A stretch of DNA of 64,000 nucleotides from Tillus elongatus. Taxonomy: Eukaryota > Arthropoda > Insecta > Coleoptera > Cleridae. The position numbers and the translations under genes are program-made. The stretch's first letter is position 1; each line of letters opens with the position of its first letter. Below, in pieces: positions 51,240-60,519 of this stretch. The stretch spans positions 114,221,084-114,285,083 of the forward strand of contig OZ023265.1 in assembly GCA_964006375.1 (NCBI GenBank). Reading direction: 5' to 3'. A model generated the notes under the pieces. It saw only the letters and a list, made by a program, of their open reading frames with translations, did not search any database and was not told where the DNA came from.

Positions 51240-51835
51240 AGTATCTTGAAGTGTAGCTTTTATGTTTATGAGATATAAAAGAACAAAACTAAAGAGTTAA
51301 TTGTCTATTAAAACAACAAGCAGAAGGGGTTGAGTTGGTACCTACAGCTGCTACATACTTGGTAAAAATGGGTGCCACTAGCATTTCAGAGTAATTTTAA
51401 TCACACAACACTCTAACCAACTGTCTTGAGATGTGGCTTTATGTGTTAATGGGTGGAAATAACAAAACTAAAGAGTTGATTGTCTATTACAACTGTCAGC
51501 TAAAGAAGCATTTAGGTAGCCGGAATACCGATATCCTAAATATTTCAAGAGTAATCTTAGTCATACAACACTCTTAACTAACTGTCTTGAGATGTGGCTT
51601 TATGTGTCATTGGTTGGAAAATAAGAAAACTAAAGAGTTGATTGCCTATTACAACAGTCAGCTGAAGGAACATTTGGGTTATCGGAATACCGATATGCCA
51701 AATGTTCCAACCGAAGGAGCCCACTTAGAGACATCTCCAGGGGCTCGGAATACCGATGCCCTAGAAGTGTCGGAAGCAACATTTCAATTAACACCAACAA
51801 CCGCTAAATACTTGTTGGACTTTAGTGTTTGATAT
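51240..51835 (+). repeat. Repeated coding-like modules, left arm, set 1
   Basis: Three successive units share CTTGAGATGTGGCTTTATGT, AACTAAAGAGTTGATTG and CTATTACAAC. The last is an open 81-codon frame (51587-51832) reading KKTKELIAYYNSQLKEHLG, RNTDMPNVPTEGAHLE, RNTDALEVSEATFQLTPTTA and ending KYLLDFSV. Earlier units are truncated copies (LIVYYNCQLKKHLGSRNTD in the second). It may be a decayed gene with internal duplications. Confidence 0.6.
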
Positions 51836-52202
51836 TAAATTCGATTTGCTACATAACCATTCATTTTTATGAAAAACTCAACAATTTTTATTTCTGCGTA
51901 AGCGAATTTAATCAGAAATATAGAACCAATCTTCAAGAAACCGAAGTAAAATGATAAGAACATTAAGAACAAACATTCCGATACCGAAGTGATCCTAAAC
52001 ACACCATATGATGCAAATTCTGTAAATCTTTTTAACAGAAGAAAAACAGAAGTGAAACACCGTAAGACAAATAGAACCGACGTACATAACAGATGTGTCT
52101 GAGGAGAAACATATTCAGAACATTATTGAGTTTACTAAGTTTTAAGTATACGAACATAACAGTCTATGTACCAACCAACCAGGGCAACACAACTAACCAA
52201 CC

Positions 52203-52695
52203 AACTGTTTTTGAGATGTAACCTTTATGTATGTATGTAATTTAATTTTCGATGGTGTAAAATAAAATTAAAAAGTGTGATATATGAAAAATAAGAAAAC
52301 CAAAGATTTAATTGCCTATTACAACGGTCCGCTGAAGAAACATTTAGGTAGCCAGAATACCGATACCCTAAATATTTCAACCGAAGGAGTCCACTTAAAG
52401 GCCATCTCCAGGGAGCCGGAATACCGGCCCCCTAGATGTGCCGGAAGCAACATCTCAAGTAACACCTAGAACTGCAACATACTTGGTAAAAACGGGTGGA
52501 GCTCAGATTGTAAACGACTTGATAGGTGGTACATATGTTTGCAAAGATTTCATTCTAAATTTAGCCTGTTGGATATCCAATCATTTCTATGAAAAGCGCA
52601 ACCAACCAACTAACCAACCACCCAACCAACCAACCAACGTTGAGGGGCGTAGAGATAGCAAGCTATCTACAAGTGGTCCCTCTGAATATATGTGA
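52203..52695 (+). repeat. Repeated coding-like modules, left arm, set 2
   Basis: The 61-codon frame at 52284-52469 (KDLIAYYNGPLKKHLGSQNT) and the overlapping 85-codon frame at 52438-52695 (PEATSQVTPRTATYLVKTGG, AQIVNDLIGGTYVCKDFILN, ACWISNHFYEKR, then QPTNQPPNQPT) are one module set separated by a frameshift near 52435. The second frame extends past the point where set 1 stops. It ends in a (CCAA)n low-complexity run. Confidence 0.6.
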
Positions 52696-52800
52696 TGTTA
52701 ATGATAGATTAAGAAATTGAATTGGTACGTGTTTATATTGAAGGCTTGCAAGCTACGTACAAGTGTCTGAATATATGATGGTAATGATGGGTTAAGATAT

Positions 52801-53187
52801 TTAATTGACATGTATTAAAGGCTTAGCGGTTTTCACTTGAGTCATCGTCATTCGAAAACTATTAGAACGAAAACCAGGTCCTTTACTCTGGTATATCTTA
52901 CTCAGTAGGAACCAAATGTCTTCGAAAACAACATTCTTTGCTTTTCTGAAAGGCAAGTGAGCAGCCCCCTTGTCGAACCCCTCCGAGCTAAAGGTAAACC
53001 CCACTCTGTCTTCGGGATCGACATCATGGACTATATGACTCACAATATCTTTAATACGATCTTTGACCCACTTCTCTGGATCGTTGACATCGTCAGGTAT
53101 ATCTTGTAGTCTAAAGCATACGCTTCGTCTATCAAATTTAAACTTCTTATTGGAGGTCACTGTATCTTCAAGTATTTGGAATGCCAT
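52801..53187 (-). CDS. 128-residue protein of the palindromic element, left copy
   Basis: An intact ORF, identical over all 128 residues to the right-arm copy. It starts MAFQILEDTVTSNKKFKFDR and contains FRLQDIPDDVNDPEKWVKDR, DVDPEDRVGFTFSSEGFDKG and IYQSKGPGFRSNSFRMTM. The Glu-Asp-Arg-Val-Gly-Phe core, the PFRKA strand and the WFLLSKIYQS helix are reminiscent, from memory, of N-terminal regions of proteins from DNA-polymerase-B-encoding mobile elements in arthropods and cnidarians. This cannot be confirmed here. No signal peptide or membrane segment is seen. The ATG is in good context (AACAATGG). It faces away from the palindrome centre. Confidence 0.75.
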   Translation of the reverse strand: MAFQILEDTVTSNKKFKFDRRSVCFRLQDIPDDVNDPEKWVKDRIKDIVSHIVHDVDPEDRVGFTFSSEGFDKGAAHLPFRKAKNVVFEDIWFLLSKIYQSKGPGFRSNSFRMTMTQVKTAKPLIHVN

Positions 53188-53275
53188 TGTTTCGTGCTAC
53201 ACAACTGACTGTGTTGGTTAAAGGACCGAAGTTTATCCTCGTGTTTATTAAAGACTAAAGTTTAGCAGGTACTAT

Positions 53276-53430
53276 TTGTTTTCACCTTCACTGCTGGCTA
53301 CCGACTGAACCTTAGCGGACGCTCCTCGTCTTAATATTCGACAAACAACACAGACAACACAACTTATTGTTTTCACCTTCACTGTTGGTTAACGACTGAA
53401 CCTTAGTGGACGCTTCACGTCTTAATATTC
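53276..53430 (-). repeat. Two 64-bp upstream elements, left arm
   Basis: Copies at 53276-53339 and 53367-53430 share TTGTTTTCACCTTCACTG, CGACTGAACCTTAG and GACG..CGTCTTAATATTC. They lie 90-240 bp upstream of the ORF start and could be duplicated promoter or enhancer elements. Confidence 0.75.
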
Positions 53431-53476
53431 AATAGACAACAACGACAGCTGTCATACAGCTGTCTGACATGACAGG

Positions 53477-53592
53477 CAGCTGTCTAACACAGCTGTCTAA
53501 CACAGCTGTCTAACACAGCTGTCTAACACAGCTGTCTAACACAGCTGTCTAACACAGCTGTCTAATACAGCTGTCTAACACAGCTGTCTAAT
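53477..53592. repeat. 13-bp E-box tandem array, left arm (9 copies)
   Basis: Nine units of CAGCTGTCTAACA, each containing the CAGCTG E-box palindrome, with one or two variant units (CTAATA). Related CAGCTGT motifs flank it. The right arm has ten. Confidence 0.95.
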
Positions 53593-53806
53593 AGGGCAGA
53601 CATATGTCTAACACATGTCTAGCAGATGGGTAACAGTCACTCTTTTGCGGAACATAAACTGAATGTTTTTAAGTCAAACAAGAAGAAAACAATTTAAAAC
53701 ACATCTACGATGACCATGAGGCAGCCTACATGGACTTTGAACAATTTTTAAAAATAGATGCGGCCAGGTTAGTTGATTAACCATCCAGGTCAGTCACAGC
53801 TGACGC

Positions 53807-53842
53807 TATAAATAAAAACGATGCTGGAAGCGAGTGACGTCA
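53807..53842 (+). promoter_or_regulatory. TATA-like box and CRE near the palindrome centre, left
   Basis: TATAAATA at 53807-53814 is followed by the CRE TGACGTCA at 53835-53842. The TATA orientation points toward the centre. The same pair is mirrored at 54116-54151. Confidence 0.45.
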
Positions 53843-53879
53843 CAAGAACCGGTGGTGCATGTGCCCAGGTTAGACCTCT

Positions 53880-54078
53880 AAGCTTTCCAGGTTAATACCG
53901 GGTTAGCTCCATGACAAGGTGGTGGACCAGTCGGGTTAGCTAAGAGTCGGGGTGGTGGAACCGGGTCAGCTAGGCTCCGGTCGCCTAGCTGACCCGGTTC
54001 CACCACCCCGACTCTTAGCTAACCCGACTGGTCCACCACCTTGTCATGGAGCTAACCCGGTATTAACCTGGAAAGCTT
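53880..54078. repeat. Centre of the palindrome
   Basis: The arms are perfectly complementary here up to TAGGC/GCCTA on either side of the 7-bp spacer TCCGGTC (53976-53982). Short internal repeats of CGGGTTAGCT and GGTGGTGGA give each arm a chance to pair with itself as well. The region is far more GC-rich than the window average. Confidence 0.95.
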
Positions 54079-54115
54079 AGAGGTCTAACCTGGGCACATG
54101 CACCACCGGTTCTTG

Positions 54116-54151
54116 TGACGTCACTCGCTTCCAGCATCGTTTTTATTTATA
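54116..54151 (-). promoter_or_regulatory. TATA-like box and CRE near the palindrome centre, right
   Basis: The CRE TGACGTCA at 54116-54123 and TATAAATA on the minus strand at 54144-54151 mirror the left copy exactly. Confidence 0.45.
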
Positions 54152-54365
54152 GCGTCAGCTGTGACTGACCTGGATGGTTAATCAACTAACCTGGCCGCAT
54201 CTATTTTTAAAAATTGTTCAAAGTCCATGTAGGCTGCCTCATGGTCATCGTAGATGTGTTTTAAATTGTTTTCTTCTTGTTTGACTTAAAAACATTCAGT
54301 TTATGTTCCGCAAAAGAGTGACTGTTACCCATCTGCTAGACATGTGTTAGACATATGTCTGCCCT

Positions 54366-54494
54366 ATTAGACAGCTGTGTTAGACAGCTGTATTAGACAG
54401 CTGTGTTAGACAGCTGTGTTAGACAGCTGTGTTAGACAGCTGTGTTAGACAGCTGTGTTAGACAGCTGTGTTAGACAACTGTGTTAGACAGCTG
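54366..54494. repeat. 13-bp E-box tandem array, right arm (10 copies)
   Basis: Ten units of TGTTAGACAGCTG; one has ACAACTG instead of ACAGCTG. The extra unit accounts for the 13-bp coordinate shift between arms. Confidence 0.95.
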
Positions 54495-54540
54495 TCTGTC
54501 ATGTCAGACAGCTGTATGACAGCTGTCGTTGTTGTCTATT

Positions 54541-54695
54541 GAATATTAAGACGTGAAGCGTCCACTAAGGTTCAGTCGTTAACCAACAGTGAAGGTGAAA
54601 ACAATAAGTTGTGTTGTCTGTGTTGTTTGTCGAATATTAAGACGAGGAGCGTCCGCTAAGGTTCAGTCGGTAGCCAGCAGTGAAGGTGAAAACAA
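54541..54695 (+). repeat. Two 64-bp upstream elements, right arm
   Basis: Copies at 54541-54604 and 54632-54695 begin GAATATTAAGACG and end CAGTGAAGGTGAAAACAA, 91 bp apart. They lie upstream of the right-arm ORF, mirroring the left arm. Confidence 0.75.
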
Positions 54696-54762
54696 ATAGT
54701 ACCTGCTAAACTTTAGTCTTTAATAAACACGAGGATAAACTTCGGTCCTTTAACCAACACAG

Positions 54763-54768
54763 TCAGTT
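54763..54768 (+). promoter_or_regulatory. Possible initiator TCAGTT upstream of the right-arm ORF
   Basis: TCAGTT matches the arthropod initiator consensus and lies 21 bp before the ATG at 54784. There is no TATA box at the proper distance in this orientation. The mirror site is at 53203-53208. Confidence 0.3.
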
Positions 54769-54783
54769 GTGTAGCACGAAACA

Positions 54784-55170
54784 ATGGCATTCCAAATACT
54801 TGAAGATACAGTGACCTCCAATAAGAAGTTTAAATTTGATAGACGAAGCGTATGCTTTAGACTACAAGATATACCTGACGATGTCAACGATCCAGAGAAG
54901 TGGGTCAAAGATCGTATTAAAGATATTGTGAGTCATATAGTCCATGATGTCGATCCCGAAGACAGAGTGGGGTTTACCTTTAGCTCGGAGGGGTTCGACA
55001 AGGGGGCTGCTCACTTGCCTTTCAGAAAAGCAAAGAATGTTGTTTTCGAAGACATTTGGTTCCTACTGAGTAAGATATACCAGAGTAAAGGACCTGGTTT
55101 TCGTTCTAATAGTTTTCGAATGACGATGACTCAAGTGAAAACCGCTAAGCCTTTAATACATGTCAATTAA
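54784..55170 (+). CDS. 128-residue protein of the palindromic element, right copy
   Basis: Identical in protein and, where compared, in DNA to the left-arm copy at 52801-53187, and transcribed outward. The upstream order from the centre is CRE, TATA-like motif, E-box array, two 64-bp repeats, possible initiator, ATG. The ORF ends KTAKPLIHVN; family-like proteins I recall are longer, so the stop may reflect truncation or a missing downstream exon. CAAGTGAAA near the end is a weak splice-donor match only. No function is assigned. Confidence 0.75.
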   Translation: MAFQILEDTVTSNKKFKFDRRSVCFRLQDIPDDVNDPEKWVKDRIKDIVSHIVHDVDPEDRVGFTFSSEGFDKGAAHLPFRKAKNVVFEDIWFLLSKIYQSKGPGFRSNSFRMTMTQVKTAKPLIHVN

Positions 55171-55275
55171 ATATCTTAACCCATCATTACCATCATATAT
55201 TCAGACACTTGTACGTAGCTTGCAAGCCTTCAATATAAACACGTACCAATTCAATTTCTTAATCTATCATTAACA

Positions 55276-55768
55276 TCACATATATTCAGAGGGACCACTT
55301 GTAGATAGCTTGCTATCTCTACGCCCCTCAACGTTGGTTGGTTGGTTGGGTGGTTGGTTAGTTGGTTGGTTGCGCTTTTCATAGAAATGATTGGATATCC
55401 AACAGGCTAAATTTAGAATGAAATCTTTGCAAACATATGTACCACCTATCAAGTCGTTTACAATCTGAGCTCCACCCGTTTTTACCAAGTATGTTGCAGT
55501 TCTAGGTGTTACTTGAGATGTTGCTTCCGGCACATCTAGGGGGCCGGTATTCCGGCTCCCTGGAGATGGCCTTTAAGTGGACTCCTTCGGTTGAAATATT
55601 TAGGGTATCGGTATTCTGGCTACCTAAATGTTTCTTCAGCGGACCGTTGTAATAGGCAATTAAATCTTTGGTTTTCTTATTTTTCATATATCACACTTTT
55701 TAATTTTATTTTACACCATCGAAAATTAAATTACATACATACATAAAGGTTACATCTCAAAAACAGTT
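55276..55768 (-). repeat. Repeated coding-like modules, right arm, set 2
   Basis: Mirror of 52203-52695, with the 85-codon (55276-55533) and 61-codon (55502-55687) frames identical in protein to the left arm, and the (TTGG)n run at about 55330-55372. The frameshift near 55536 is shared by both arms, so it predates the palindrome or is real. Confidence 0.6.
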
Positions 55769-56135
55769 GGTTGGTTAGTTGTGTTGCCCTGGTTGGTTGG
55801 TACATAGACTGTTATGTTCGTATACTTAAAACTTAGTAAACTCAATAATGTTCTGAATATGTTTCTCCTCAGACACATCTGTTATGTACGTCGGTTCTAT
55901 TTGTCTTACGGTGTTTCACTTCTGTTTTTCTTCTGTTAAAAAGATTTACAGAATTTGCATCATATGGTGTGTTTAGGATCACTTCGGTATCGGAATGTTT
56001 GTTCTTAATGTTCTTATCATTTTACTTCGGTTTCTTGAAGATTGGTTCTATATTTCTGATTAAATTCGCTTACGCAGAAATAAAAATTGTTGAGTTTTTC
56101 ATAAAAATGAATGGTTATGTAGCAAATCGAATTTA

Positions 56136-56731
56136 ATATCAAACACTAAAGTCCAACAAGTATTTAGCGGTTGTTGGTGTTAATTGAAATGTTGCTTCCG
56201 ACACTTCTAGGGCATCGGTATTCCGAGCCCCTGGAGATGTCTCTAAGTGGGCTCCTTCGGTTGGAACATTTGGCATATCGGTATTCCGATAACCCAAATG
56301 TTCCTTCAGCTGACTGTTGTAATAGGCAATCAACTCTTTAGTTTTCTTATTTTCCAACCAATGACACATAAAGCCACATCTCAAGACAGTTAGTTAAGAG
56401 TGTTGTATGACTAAGATTACTCTTGAAATATTTAGGATATCGGTATTCCGGCTACCTAAATGCTTCTTTAGCTGACAGTTGTAATAGACAATCAACTCTT
56501 TAGTTTTGTTATTTCCACCCATTAACACATAAAGCCACATCTTAAGACAGTTGGTTAGAGTGTTGTGTGATTAAAATTACTCTGAAATGCTAGTGGCACC
56601 CATTTTTACCAAGTATGTAGCAGCTGTAGGTACCAACTCAACCCCTTCTGCTTGTTGTTTTAATAGACAATTAACTCTTTAGTTTTGTTCTTTTATATCT
56701 CATAAACATAAAAGCTACACTTCAAGATACT
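56136..56731 (-). repeat. Repeated coding-like modules, right arm, set 1
   Basis: Mirror of 51240-51835, with the 81-codon open frame at 56139-56384 identical in protein to the left arm. Confidence 0.6.
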
Positions 56732-57170
56732 TAGTTTAACTGGTCACATGGCTAAGATTACTCTGAAATGATAGAGCTGTGTTGGCTTAGGGCAATTGAA
56801 GACTGTTCTTCAAGACATATTTACTTTGGTTTGTTAGGTACGATTGACAGCTGCCTGTACCGTCAACTTCAATAAGTCTAAGAGGGTGTACTAAAATTTG
56901 TCTGTAGCACGCATCACTTGATGTAGTCAACATTTAAATACGCTATTGAATACTGTTATTTCTGGTATGGTTGAAATTTTCTCTGAAAGTAACTTCATTA
57001 AGTTTAAGAGAGAGTGTGTTGTTTTTTAGGTGTTAACACAGCTTGTTCTGCCTTACTTAAATATTATATTTCTTCTGTTCAACAAGACGATGATTTTGAG
57101 GTGTCACACATGTATGTAGCTCTAAGCCCGGTTATACCGGAAGTAACATTTTTATTGAATATGCTATTAG

Positions 57171-58118
57171 AGTTTGCTTTGCTGAACAGCGTGTATGTAT
57201 TGGCTCTATCGTACATCTCGCCGATCTTCCGCGATAAGGGTTTGAAGTTTTTTATCTCAGTTTCTTGTAGACCTTGTTACGAAACATACATTTTTGAAGT
57301 CGGTTCCTTTATATCACTTTCCGTTCAAAAGATATAACGATTTAAAGTTTAGACCGGAAGTGGCCATTTTATTGTATATTCCAATTTGGTTTGGCCTCCT
57401 TAACACCGTGCATGTATTGGTTGTATCGTACATCTCACCGATCTTCCGCGATAAGGGTTTGAAGATTTTTATCTCAGTTTCTTGTAGACCTTGTTACGAA
57501 ACATACATTTTTGAAGTCGGTTCCTTTCTATCACTTTCCGTTCAAAAGATATAACGATTTAACGTTTAGACCGGAAGTGGCCATTTTATTGTATATTCCA
57601 ATTTGATTTGGCCTCCTTAACACCGTGCATGTATTGGTTCTATCGTACATCTCACCGATCTTCCGCGATAAGGGTTTAAAGTTTTTTATCTCATTTTCTT
57701 GTAGACCTTGTTACGAAACATACATTTTTGAAGTCGGTTCCTTTCTATCACTTTCCATTCAAAAGATATAAGGATTTAAAGTTTAGACCGGAAGTGGCCA
57801 TTTTATTGTATATTCCAATTTAGTTTGGCCTCCTTAACACCGTGCATGTATTGGTTCTATCGTACATCTCACGGATCTTCCGCGATAAGGGTTTGAAGTT
57901 TTTTATCTCAGTTTCTTGTAGACCTTGTTACGAAACATACATTTTTAAAGTCAGTTCCTTTCTATCACTTTCCGTTCAAAAGATATAAGGAATTAAAGTT
58001 TAGACCGGAAGTGGCCATTTTATTGTATATTCCACTTTGATTTGACCTCCTTAACACCGTGCATGTATTGGTTCTCTCGTACATCTCACGGATCTTCCGC
58101 GATAAGGGTTTTAAGTTT
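57171..58118. repeat. 217-bp tandem array, right arm (about 4.4 copies)
   Basis: Mirror of 49853-50800 with the same unit order and variant bases, showing that the array was copied as a block. One visible substitution is C to A in TTTCTATCAC near 57312. Confidence 0.95.
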
Positions 58119-58190
58119 TTTATCTTATTTTAGTCGCCATTTTTTAATTCTGCTTACTTAGACGAGTAACATGACACTAAACACGTGGGG

Positions 58191-58360
58191 GTTAGCTTAA
58201 GAAGGGAATTGAACCTGTAACCAACCATTGTTTCTAAGCTTACTGTTTAGTTATTCAGTACCTCTTTGTATTTGTTTGACGCTACCATATCAAGGAGCAT
58301 ATATCAGGAATCGAACCTGTATCTCTTTCAAAATAAAATCAACTACTTGCCGCGCCCACA
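58191..58360 (-). other. Two B-box-like sequences, right arm
   Basis: Mirror of 49612-49780; GGAATCGAACCTGT near 58308 is the complement of the GGTTCGATTCC B box. Confidence 0.35.
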
Positions 58361-58739
58361 CACATAAGGCTAAAAAAGTTCCTATTTTTAAGATTTGAAC
58401 CTGTTGTCCATTTTGTTTCTGAGCTTCCTTCTTTGTTTTGCCAGCGACCTCTATTGTCTCTACGATATTTAAGTTTGGTTTCCTATTTGAACCTGTTGTT
58501 TATTTTGTTTCTGAACTTCCTTCTTTTGTTTGCCAACGACCTCTGTGTGTTATTTTTAGAACCTACCCATATAACAATTGTGGCGTTCGGCTAATTTCTA
58601 TGCGAAATCTAATAGTCTAATATTAAACATATTAATTATGTCTTATGTCTAATAACAAAAGCTTTATGTATGTTACATGTATGGTTTGTTTTAATTAAAA
58701 GTCGTATATATATACAAATCTGAAACAATAAATTAACAA

Positions 58740-58812
58740 GTGCTTGATTAGCCGCGACGGTTAAGGTAGTCGTTCCTCATCTGAATGTCCCGGGTTCGAA
58801 ACTCACCTGCTC
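58740..58812 (+). tRNA. tRNA-like relic, right arm
   Basis: Mirror of 49160-49232: GTGCTTGATTAGCCGCGACG, GGTTAAGGTAGTCG and CCCGGGTTCGAAACTCACC on the plus strand. The same reservations about the T stem and anticodon apply. Confidence 0.4.
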
Positions 58813-58906
58813 CAAATGGTTTTTTTCAAAATATCCTTGGATTAATTTGAAGTAATAGGTTAGACACTTTGGAATGTTTGCATGTGACTGTCTGGCCCAA
58901 GTCGTG

Positions 58907-58914
58907 TGACGTCA
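58907..58914. promoter_or_regulatory. CRE palindrome TGACGTCA, right arm outer
   Basis: Mirror of 49058-49065, again between GTCTGGCC repeats. Confidence 0.5.
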
Positions 58915-58974
58915 CTGTCTGGCCAAAGTTTCCTAGACATAACAGGTCAATGACCTTAGAATGTTTACAGGTTA

Positions 58975-59125
58975 CATTGGAAGCCATCTTGGACGCCATC
59001 TTGGGGGGCGTGGCTGGACGCCATCTTGGGGGGCGTGGCCACGCCCACAAGGGGTGGGGCTCCGCCCACTAGGGGTGGGGCTCCGCCCACTAGGGGAGGA
59101 GTGGGGGTACCCCCACTCCTACCCC
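58975..59125 (+). promoter_or_regulatory. Right GC-box/YY1-like repeat block
   Basis: Mirror of the left block but with two rather than three 21-bp GGGGTGGGGCTCCGCCCACTA units. It retains CCATCTTGG-type motifs and the 24-bp palindrome at 59095-59118. Confidence 0.5.
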
Positions 59126-59158
59126 CACTACCTGTCTGCCTCAAGTGCCCTATTACCT

Positions 59159-59338
59159 ACTGTAGAACTCATGTTATATGTAAGTATTTTAAACTTTTAT
59201 ATTTTTTCCAAGTAAATTGTAAACTTTTTTCTTTCCATGTTGTAGCCTCGATAAAGGAATAAATTTTTCCGAAAGCTCGGCGCATAATAAAGGGTTTTAT
59301 TCTACAACTGACGGCGTTCCCACAATTTTTTGATAAAT
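59159..59338 (+). repeat. Right outer end: Penelope-like terminal block
   Basis: Mirror of 48404-48583. Ends GGCGTTCCCACAATTTTTTG followed by ATAAATA. A short stretch of about 33 bp to the next TA tract is not matched on the left. Confidence 0.5.
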
Positions 59339-59365
59339 AACACTATTACCGTCACAAAAATCTAA

Positions 59366-59370
<5 letters not shown>

Positions 59371-59436
<66 letters not shown>
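59371..59436. repeat. (TA)n microsatellite, right of the palindrome
   Basis: About 64 bp of TA repeats, completing the (TA)n core interrupted by the palindrome. Confidence 0.97.
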
Positions 59437-59438
<2 letters not shown>

Positions 59439-60060
59439 CCCACCGATAAATCAGTAGCTCAAAAAACAGTGAACCGATTGTGATGAAATTGTTAAGTACC
59501 TTTCCTTTGGAAGTGGCTTGGACAATAGACCAGCTTGTTGGCCAAGAAAACCGAATCAGTTTTTCTGTAAAAACTTAAGGTTCCCTTTCGGAAGATTATT
59601 GTATGTCCAAAAATAACAAAGTTATAGGAAATAAATTTGGTATGCAGGTTTCTCTTACAAAAACATTTGCCATCTACAAAAATGTACATATTGAATTGGA
59701 AAGAAAAACAGTGGTAAGCATTCAATGTACACAATTTTGGGTGCTACTGGAGGTCAGGTTAGCACAAGACCTAAATATTTCGGATGGTAAACAAAATCCA
59801 TTACAGACAAAGATGAACTTTTCTTGGCGCTAAAAGGTCAGAAAGTACTAAAGAGATTAATTTAAAAATTATTTTTCTTCTGAAAATATCAAAGTGATGA
59901 TTTGAAACATCCAAATTGGTGATTTTTAAACAAATAATCTGAAAATGATGCGCTCTATGAGTAGCGAAAATTGCGTGCTATGCCATTAATAAGGTCCTAA
60001 ATTTTCGTTTTAACTGTTACTCTTCTTTACTTAATTACAATATTTACAAAAAATGCACTT
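59437..60060 (+). repeat. Composite-repeat right half, right of the palindrome
   Basis: Begins CAGTAGCTCAAAAAACAGTG, then TAAGTACCTTTCCTTTGGAA and GTGGCTTGGACAATAGACCA. These are the blocks that follow the (TA)n core at 40846. Together with 48170-48403 they make one composite repeat split by 10.9 kb. Confidence 0.8.
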
Positions 60061-60139
60061 GGCATACTTAGACCTACTTGATTATGATCGGGAAATATAC
60101 CAATTCACATATTCTACGTATCCGAGTGATAAAAAAAAG

Positions 60140-60196
<57 letters not shown>
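60140..60196. repeat. (TA)n microsatellite
   Basis: About 57 bp of pure TA repeats. Confidence 0.97.
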
Positions 60197-60199
<3 letters not shown>

Positions 60200-60212
60200 G
60201 TGTTGAAAAAAG

Positions 60213-60442
60213 TCTTGACGCAGCAAGTGCGCTATGGAAGTGAATTTTCACAAAAATGTCAATAGCAAATGCGAGCAGGCATCAATCTGCTACCGGTATA
60301 GCCTATGTAGTAAAAACAATGTACTATATTTTATCAAAATTACTTATAGTTTGAAAATGTGCAAACATTTTCCGAAAATAAACTTAAATGTTGGTTTCCT
60401 AACCAACAAACCTTACGTTAATAGCAAATTTGCTGCGTCCAG
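60213..60442. mobile_element. MITE copy with deleted right terminus
   Basis: Left end CTTGACGCAGCAAGTGCGCT; right end retains only TTTGCTGCGTCC. The interior CAATAGCAAATGCGAGCAGG and ACCAACAAACCTTACGTTAA match the other copies. The inner part of the right terminal repeat is missing. Confidence 0.75.
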
Positions 60443-60519
60443 ATGTTTTTCTTACACATATGCATCATATTTCAATAAAAAATACAAAAATGCATTAATA
60501 AACTTGTTCTACGAAAATA

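Larger units (their letters stand above)
48404..59338. mobile_element. 10.9 kb near-perfect palindromic element (inverted dimer)
   Basis: Everything from 48404 to 53975 reappears reverse-complemented from 53983 to 59338, around a 7-bp asymmetric spacer. Arm sequence is nearly identical, including the silent sites of a 128-codon ORF. Differences seen are a 204-bp hairpin only in the left arm, one extra 13-bp repeat in the right arm, one extra 21-bp GC-rich unit in the left arm, and a few substitutions (for example GGTTCCTTTATATC against GGTTCCTTTCTATC near 57310). The flanks are the two halves of one composite repeat. What class of element this is cannot be settled from sequence alone: an inverted dimer of a linear element, or a very long terminal-inverted-repeat element that has lost its middle. 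Confidence 0.9.

Noticed and set aside
53477..53592. CRISPR-like array
   Set aside because: Units are 13 bp with no spacers, in a eukaryotic context; it is a simple tandem E-box repeat.
58740..58812. Functional tRNA gene
   Set aside because: A and B boxes are present but the T stem pairs poorly and no convincing anticodon stem was found; listed only as a relic.
48404..59338. The palindrome as a simple read or assembly fold-back artefact
   Set aside because: Not excluded, but disfavoured. The arms differ by a 204-bp hairpin, 13-bp and 21-bp repeat units and point changes, and the flanks are complementary halves of one repeat. Spanning long reads would decide.
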